A stretch of DNA of 11,051 bases from Bryobacterales bacterium. Lineage in GTDB: Bacteria; Acidobacteriota; Terriglobia; Bryobacterales; Bryobacteraceae. The notes beneath the pieces were generated by a model. That model was not told the origin of the DNA. It ran no database searches and saw nothing but the letters and a program-made list of their open reading frames with translations. The DNA lies in the NCBI GenBank assembly GCA_003164075.1, contig PLRZ01000579.1, positions 1-11,051 on the forward strand, written 5' to 3'. A program made the translations under genes and the position numbers. This document shows positions 6,573-11,051 of the stretch, piece after piece (within the stretch, counting starts at the first letter, position 1; the number at the start of each line of letters is the position of its first letter).

Positions 6573-6797
6573 ATGACCGATATCCTGTTGGCAGCCAGCA
6601 AAACGGATGGGAGCGCGGTCCCGGAAGCCCCGATCGAGCGGATCAAACTGAGCGTCCTCAATTCACTCAACTCGTCCCACTGCAGGCGGGTCTCGATTCT
6701 CTCGTGGTGCCCGGTGTTCGCCGCGAACGCGCCGGACGCGCCGAACGTGCGACTCCCGATCGTGCGCGGAATCGAGGATACTGGGAGGTTGCCATGA
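6573..6797 (+). CDS. Small hypothetical protein coupled to the AAA ATPase gene
   Basis: This 74-residue reading frame begins with the first ATG after an in-frame stop (6561-6563) and has a GAGG site at 6562-6565, 7 bases upstream. Its TGA stop (6795-6797) overlaps the ATPase start as ATGA, the usual arrangement of translationally coupled genes. By my count about 80% of its codons end in G or C, with lower GC at the first and lowest at the second position, the pattern expected of real genes in such DNA. The product has no recognised motif, signal peptide or membrane span; it starts MTDILLAASK, is amphipathic around residues 20-33 and holds two cysteines. The competing frame that extends the ATPase upstream to 6536 looks less protein-like. 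It may be a third component or a leader peptide of the IetAS-like pair, or still a chance frame. Confidence 0.45.
   Translation: MTDILLAASKTDGSAVPEAPIERIKLSVLNSLNSSHCRRVSILSWCPVFAANAPDAPNVRLPIVRGIEDTGRLP
6783..6788 (+). promoter_or_regulatory. Ribosome binding site that fixes the ATPase start
   Basis: GGGAGG stands 5 bases before the ATG at 6794. It argues for this start rather than the upstream ATG at 6536 in the same frame. It lies inside the end of the small upstream reading frame, which fits translational coupling. Confidence 0.7.
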
Positions 6798-7831
6798 ACC
6801 GTGAACTCATCAGGCGGATCGTGCGGTCCGGCTTGAAGGCGGACCGCCAGGCGCTCGCAAGCGCCGTCAAGCAGCTGGCCAATTCGGAGAGCAAGCAGGG
6901 CCACAAGGCCTTCGCCGAAGAGTTGCGCTCAATGGTCCAGCAGCCCCCCCTAGATGCGGAGGTGCAGCCATACCCGACCGCAGTGAATGGAACTGAACTG
7001 GAAAAATCGATCACTGTCGCCCCGCCCCGCAGCAAGGGTGAAGCCGCGCCGTTGGTTGATGTCCGTTGGTCGCGCAAGAGTTTTCAGGACATGGTCCTCG
7101 GCGACCGGCCCAAGAAGCGCATCTGCCGATTTCTGGAAGAATACACCAAACAGGAACGCCTGGCCGCCGTCGGGCTCACTCCCAAACGAAAGCTGCTTTT
7201 TTTCGGGCCACCGGGAAATGGGAAGACGCTCTGCGCCGAAGTCGTCGCCGGGGAACTGGAGATGCCGCTGTTCTACGTCCGGTTCGACAGCCTGGTGGCG
7301 TCCTATCTCGGCGAGACGGCAGCCAATCTCCGCCGCGTCTTCGAGTTCGCCAACTCCAACCGTGGGGTCGTGTTCTTCGATGAATTCGACGCCATCGGGA
7401 AAACCAGAGATGCGCGCGACGATGTGGGCGAATTGAAGCGCGTCGTCAACAGCTTCCTACAGCTCCTCGACGGCTACACCGGGCAGGGACCCATCATCGC
7501 CGCTACCAATTACGAGAAGCTCCTCGATCATGCACTCGCGCGCCGCTTTGATGATCTGGTCCATTTTCCCGCCCCATCGGAGAAACAACTGGTGTCGTAC
7601 TTCCGGACGCGCATGAAACCGTTTCGAGTGGATGGCTTTACGCCCGAGGAAGCCGCGGGCTGGTGCGAGGCCTGCTCGTTCTCCGACGCCGACCGCATCT
7701 TCACCGAGAGCCTGAAGACTGTCGCTCTCGAAAGCTCGACAACTCTAACCGCCGGCGCTTTCCGTGAAGCGGTCGAAGCCTACCGGCACGCCGGGTCGGC
7801 GTACGATACGCAAAGGAGAGAGAGCAACTAA
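6794..7831 (+). CDS. ietA: AAA+ ATPase, IetA-like, partner of the subtilase
   Basis: A 345-residue cytoplasmic ATPase. An N-terminal helical part (about 1-100, charged) is followed by one AAA+ module: Walker A GPPGNGKT (138-145, K144), Walker B VVFFDEFD with D196 and E197, a sensor 1-like AATN segment, and an arginine-finger-like ALARRFDD with R250 and R251. A second helical subdomain ends the protein. The pairing with an adjacent S8 protease is diagnostic of IetAS: on Agrobacterium Ti plasmids the ATPase acts as antitoxin to the protease, and a similar pair was found among anti-phage systems. The ATPase is therefore expected to control the protease, or to recognise or unfold targets for it. 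The start is supported by GGGAGG at 6783-6788. Nine bases separate it from the protease gene. The symbol rests on architecture and synteny, not on alignment. Confidence 0.85.
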   Translation: MNRELIRRIVRSGLKADRQALASAVKQLANSESKQGHKAFAEELRSMVQQPPLDAEVQPYPTAVNGTELEKSITVAPPRSKGEAAPLVDVRWSRKSFQDMVLGDRPKKRICRFLEEYTKQERLAAVGLTPKRKLLFFGPPGNGKTLCAEVVAGELEMPLFYVRFDSLVASYLGETAANLRRVFEFANSNRGVVFFDEFDAIGKTRDARDDVGELKRVVNSFLQLLDGYTGQGPIIAATNYEKLLDHALARRFDDLVHFPAPSEKQLVSYFRTRMKPFRVDGFTPEEAAGWCEACSFSDADRIFTESLKTVALESSTTLTAGAFREAVEAYRHAGSAYDTQRRESN

Positions 7832-7840
7832 GAATTTCCA

Positions 7841-10264
7841 ATGCCTCACATCCCGCTCCCCCGCTACCTGGCAGAGCCGCGATTTCGGATCGGCCGCAGT
7901 CCGAAACTGCCACAGCGGAACCAGCAGGCCCATGGACGGCTCCTGGAACAGCAGCTTCGCAACCTGTTTGACACCGTCGGGGACCGGCGCGACTCCCGCC
8001 CCGAAGAACTGCCCCGTCTTCCGGAAGAAGTTCAGTTGCTGCTGGAGTCCTCGGCTGTCCGGGGTAAGCCAATTCTCACTGAGGAGTCCCTCCCCAAAGG
8101 CTGGAAACTGGAGGTGGTCGAGGAACGCCCCGACGGTCTCCTTACGGCGATCTCGCGCGACCGGAATCTCGAAAAACTACAGCGATCTGTCAACACGTTT
8201 CGCAGGAATGAGCGAACCGAGATGGGCCGCTTGCGTTTCGGGGCGACCAAGATCGCAGCCCTGGAAGGGATTGCTCCCGCCGATCGCACACTCAAGTTGG
8301 GCAAAGAGTTGCTTGCTGATGGTCCTATCCGGAACCGTCAATCGTACCTGGTGGATATCGAGATCGCCGCCGGCAGTTCACTTGAAGATCATGCCCAGCG
8401 GCGTGAGCAGTTTGGCGCCTACCTTCGTGCCGCGGGCGCGGTGATCGTGGGAGCCGGGGCCATTGTTGAAGAGGATTACGCTCTCTTTCGGGCGCGGATC
8501 ACCGGTCGCGTGCTGCTGGACCTGGTGGATAATCATCCGCACGTGCTATCGATTGACACGCCTCCTTCGATTGAACTCGAAGGCATGGAACTGCTGGACA
8601 TCGACAACCCGCGCTTGCCCGGCTCCCTGGAACGAATCGCCGTAGGGCCCCCAGTGGTCGTCATCGACGGAGGAGTCATCCCCGAGCAGCCCTTGGTCCG
8701 GCGGGCGCTCGACGGCCCGGTGCATCGGAGCTTTATTCCGGACACCCCGTCGGTAATTGATGGCGGTAATGACGGGCACGGAACGGCGATCGCCAGTGTC
8801 GCCGCGATTGGTAACCTGCGGCAAAAGCTCCTGCAGCCCGCAGCCGGCGATCAGGTATTGCCGGTGGCGGTCGCGCGAGTGCTGGATGACGATGCCGCCC
8901 TGCCGGAAACGGTGAATATGAAGTCGGCTCTACCCGAGATAGCCGGCCAGATGCGCCAGCGAAACGGCGCCCAGGTCTTCAATCATTCGCTTGCCAGCCG
9001 TGCGCCCTTCAACCGGCAGCGAATGTCCGTTTGGGCGGAGGCTCTGGACCGAACCGTTTACGATAATGGCGGCCGCGGATATCTGTTTATTGTCGCCACC
9101 GGCAATATCGACGGAGCCGTCTCCCCCTCGACCGCGCAACTGGAAACCTGGCTCAACAGGCCCGGCCATCCGCGGTATTTGACCGATGAAAAGTGCCGGT
9201 TGCGCAATCCTGCACAGGCGATCAATGTGCTGACTGTCGGTGCCTATGTGCCCCGGGCTGGCGCGCCGTTCGCTCAACGCCAGAACCTGAACCGCCGCCC
9301 GATTGCCCAGAGCGGCACCCCATCGCCGTTTACCCGGACCGGCCCCGGCTATTTGCGCGAGATCAAGCCGGAAGTCGTCGAGGAAGGCGGCAACTACTAT
9401 CTCGAAGGCGGGACGCGCTTGCGGCGTAATGCGCAATTGACCGATGTGGCTGTTGCCAATTCGCAGTTCGCACGGGATGGCCGGCTGGTCAAGTTTGTAA
9501 ATGGGACAAGCGTCGCTGCCCCCAAGGTCGCGCACCTCGCGGGGCTGATTCAGCGTGAGATTCCACAGGCTTCCGTCGACCTGATTCGGGCATTGATTGT
9601 GAACGCCGCTCAGTGGCCCGAACGCCTCGCAACTACAGAGGACACGCTGCGGATCCTGGGGTACGGTGTGCCCTCAGCGGATCGAGCGCTTGTGCCCGGC
9701 GGCGCGAGGTGCCTCATCACCATTGAGGAGCGTATTCCGATCGGTACTGCGCACTACTTTAGAATTCCCTTTCCCACGGCCCTTTTTGACAGGACTCCGG
9801 AAACCCGCTTGCGAGTCTCGGTGACCCTTGCCTATAGGGCGCCCGTGCGGAAGACTAACGCCAAGTATCGGGGAACGATACTCGAATGGGGCTTCTCGAA
9901 AATCGGGGAGAGCTGCGATCAGTTTCGAAGACGCTGTTCCACCGTGAACCCCGCCGCCTCCGCCGAAGAAGACGAAGAGCTGGAAGATGAGCCGATCGGC
10001 AATTGGAACTGGACGGTCAAACAGCGTCTGCGCACGCGCGGAACCGTTCAGAAAGACTGGTTCGACGCCCCCGCTTCGGATTTCGAGGAGGAGATGTTCC
10101 TATGCGTTATCGGGAGGCGGGGCTGGTTGAACAAGGAGCAACAGGATGCCGGATTTGAGCAATCCTACGCCGTAGCGATCTCGATTGAAGTCGCGGGCGT
10201 CGCCATCCCGCTTCATGAGCGAATTGAGGCGTTGGTCCGCGTGCAGGTTCCCATTGGGGCCTGA
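7841..10264 (+). CDS. ietS: Subtilisin-like serine protease (S8), IetS-like
   Basis: An 807-residue protease of the subtilase family. Residues 1-265 form a large N-terminal region not recognised in detail. The catalytic residues are D276 (in VVIDGGV), H313 (in DGHGTAIAS) and S557 (in NGTSVAAP), with the oxyanion-hole asparagine N422 (in VATGN), all in family order, so the enzyme should be active. About 230 residues follow the serine block and include an acidic stretch (AEEDEELEDE) near 708-717. No signal peptide or membrane segment is visible, pointing to a cytoplasmic enzyme, unlike secreted subtilisins. In IetAS the protease is the toxic effector and the ATPase restrains it. The only purine-rich ribosome site (AAGGAGAG, 7813-7820) is about 20 bases upstream of the ATG, so translation may depend on coupling to the ATPase stop 9 bases before. 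Substrate unknown. Confidence 0.88.
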   Translation: MPHIPLPRYLAEPRFRIGRSPKLPQRNQQAHGRLLEQQLRNLFDTVGDRRDSRPEELPRLPEEVQLLLESSAVRGKPILTEESLPKGWKLEVVEERPDGLLTAISRDRNLEKLQRSVNTFRRNERTEMGRLRFGATKIAALEGIAPADRTLKLGKELLADGPIRNRQSYLVDIEIAAGSSLEDHAQRREQFGAYLRAAGAVIVGAGAIVEEDYALFRARITGRVLLDLVDNHPHVLSIDTPPSIELEGMELLDIDNPRLPGSLERIAVGPPVVVIDGGVIPEQPLVRRALDGPVHRSFIPDTPSVIDGGNDGHGTAIASVAAIGNLRQKLLQPAAGDQVLPVAVARVLDDDAALPETVNMKSALPEIAGQMRQRNGAQVFNHSLASRAPFNRQRMSVWAEALDRTVYDNGGRGYLFIVATGNIDGAVSPSTAQLETWLNRPGHPRYLTDEKCRLRNPAQAINVLTVGAYVPRAGAPFAQRQNLNRRPIAQSGTPSPFTRTGPGYLREIKPEVVEEGGNYYLEGGTRLRRNAQLTDVAVANSQFARDGRLVKFVNGTSVAAPKVAHLAGLIQREIPQASVDLIRALIVNAAQWPERLATTEDTLRILGYGVPSADRALVPGGARCLITIEERIPIGTAHYFRIPFPTALFDRTPETRLRVSVTLAYRAPVRKTNAKYRGTILEWGFSKIGESCDQFRRRCSTVNPAASAEEDEELEDEPIGNWNWTVKQRLRTRGTVQKDWFDAPASDFEEEMFLCVIGRRGWLNKEQQDAGFEQSYAVAISIEVAGVAIPLHERIEALVRVQVPIGA

Positions 10265-10268
10265 TCCA

Positions 10269-10373
10269 GTGACGTTTCCCGGTTCGGAGTGTGGGCAGAC
10301 CGCCGCAGTCCTGGTGAACTGGCCGGACGGTCGGCACTATCAGATGGTCATTATCCACATTGACCAGAGTTAG
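10269..10373 (+). CDS. Possible 34-codon gene or gene fragment after the protease
   Basis: A GTG 4 bases after the protease stop opens a 34-residue frame ending NWPDGRHYQMVIIHIDQS. About three quarters of its codons end in G or C, which is coding-like. There is no clear ribosome site, and I recognise no family. It may be a small downstream gene read by termination-reinitiation, the remnant of a larger gene or an older protease C-terminus shifted in frame, or chance. Confidence 0.22.
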   Translation: MTFPGSECGQTAAVLVNWPDGRHYQMVIIHIDQS

Positions 10374-10386
10374 AGGGAGTTAGAGG
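10367..10386. repeat. Tandem duplication of a 10-base unit
   Basis: GAGTTAGAGG occurs twice in a row without a mismatch (10367-10376 and 10377-10386). The first copy contains the TAG stop of the preceding short frame. It looks like a recent slippage duplication. Confidence 0.7.
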
Positions 10387-10606
10387 TAGCCACTTTGCAC
10401 CCGCCGGCCCTTAGCCCCTTCCAAAAATGGTGTCAGTGGCCGTGCGAATGTGAGGCCGCGGGGACGCATGCGTGCCGCCTTGGATCGGAAGTTTCATAAC
10501 GGCCGTGCCGGAGTGGCGCCCTGAGATCTAATGCGACTCCCCATCCGTGTTATGCGGTCGGCGGAAAACTGACGCGGCCCACCTTTCGTCATTGGTTGGT
10601 GGCGGG

Positions 10607-10798
10607 TTAACGGGTTGCTGGCACTTGCCAGTGGGGATCGATGATCTCTGGATACTCAGTGCACAGGTAGACGCACCAATCGGGCATCAGAATGCACTCG
10701 ACGACCCAAGAGGCGAGCGGACCGATCTGTACCTGGGCAAAATGGTTCTCGGATGAGCTTTCGCGGGTTTCACGCGGGCCGCCGACCGCAACACCCTG
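10607..10798 (-). pseudogene. Possible protein-coding remnant, minus strand
   Basis: The minus strand is open for 63 codons between stops, ending TAA at 10607-10609. Its second half looks protein-like, with the segments VQIGPLASWVVECI and CTEYPEIIDPHWQV, and about 70% of codons end in G or C. There is no start codon with a ribosome site: the only ATG (10685-10687) would give 26 residues. It may be the end of a broken gene. A chance open frame in GC-rich DNA is a serious alternative. Confidence 0.18.
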
Positions 10799-11051
10799 TT
10801 AACCAACGACCCCTGTTGACCAGAGAAACAGAGAATTCGGAGGGAGAAAACGCGGGGTGCGGGCGAAACCCTGACGGTTGCGCTCGGACCCCGGAGTCTC
10901 CGTTTCCGAACCTGAGAATGACGCCGACATTGGCGAAGACGCAAAGTCGTTGCGAAAAGGAGGTATTTGCGTTGGAATCGGAGTCGAGGAAAAACGCACG
11001 AAAGCCGTTAACCAGAGGGTATAAGCTATTGACGTAGTTGGAGTTTGGCTC

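Larger units (their letters stand above)
10265..11051. other. Non-coding or decayed region after the protease gene
   Basis: This stretch of 787 bases has no convincing complete gene. It holds a short reading frame right after the protease stop, a 10-base tandem repeat, a perfect ten-base palindrome (ACGCATGCGT, 10464-10473), a small inverted repeat CTGGCA/TGCCAG (10618-10631), a minus-strand open fragment, and near-copies of CCCTGTTRACCA at 10794-10805 and 10811-10822. No clear stem with a T-run terminator was found behind the protease gene. It looks like decayed sequence at the edge of an island. Confidence 0.5.

Noticed and set aside
6536..6793. N-terminal extension of the AAA ATPase to the ATG at 6536
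   Set aside because: The extra 86 residues are arginine-rich and not protein-like, while GGGAGG stands 5 bases before the ATG at 6794. The better frame in this interval is the 74-codon one at 6573-6797.
10955..11037. AAAAGGAGG at 10955-10963 followed 8 bases later by TTG and a 22-codon frame
   Set aside because: The ribosome-like site is strong, but the peptide is short, uses a rare start and resembles nothing known. Probably accidental.
11038..11051. The last bases resemble the start of a 16S rRNA gene (GAGTTTG then GGCTC)
   Set aside because: The central ATCCT of the conserved 16S start is missing and the window ends here. No anti-terminator or promoter supports it.
1..11051. CRISPR arrays, tRNA genes and integrase attachment sites
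   Set aside because: No regularly spaced repeats, no tRNA-like cloverleaf and no integrase gene were seen anywhere in the window.

Overview
The window reads as a GC-rich bacterial accessory region, probably chromosomal or on a large mobile element. Coding frames favour G or C at third positions. The full-length IS1634-type transposase and the subtilase/AAA pair would fit a soil or water Gram-negative bacterium such as Acidobacteriota or Nitrospirota, but no rRNA, tRNA or housekeeping marker fixes the taxon, so this is only a guess.

Left part (about 1-6293, all genes on the minus strand). In transcription order these are: a 343-residue coiled-coil protein of unknown function (5262-6293); a 273-residue protein with a HEPN-like C-terminal domain and an intact R-x4-H motif (4245-5066); a 764-residue phospholipase-D-fold plus superfamily 2 helicase (1858-4152); and an intact IS1634-family transposase (86-1807). 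The helicase stops just after its helicase core. Its last codons are a near-copy of the leader in front of the transposase start (18 shared bases once a 10-base gap is allowed), so insertion-sequence activity seems to have remade its C-terminus.

Right part (6573-10264, plus strand, divergent from the left part). An AAA+ ATPase is followed 9 bases later by a large subtilisin-like protease with all catalytic residues present. This is the layout of IetAS, known as a toxin-antitoxin plasmid-stability module of Agrobacterium Ti plasmids and as an anti-phage system. Directly upstream sits a 74-codon reading frame with coding-like third positions. It has a possible ribosome site, and its stop overlaps the ATPase start as ATGA. 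It is the best candidate here for an undescribed extra component.

The shared upstream region (6294-6572) holds inverted repeats and a palindrome next to a -10-like hexamer. The last 790 bases (10265-11051) contain no convincing gene, only small reading-frame fragments and short repeats. They look like decayed sequence.

Together, HEPN and PLD-helicase genes, an IetAS-like pair and an insertion sequence within 11 kb make a plausible defence island. That functional reading is inference from families and context.
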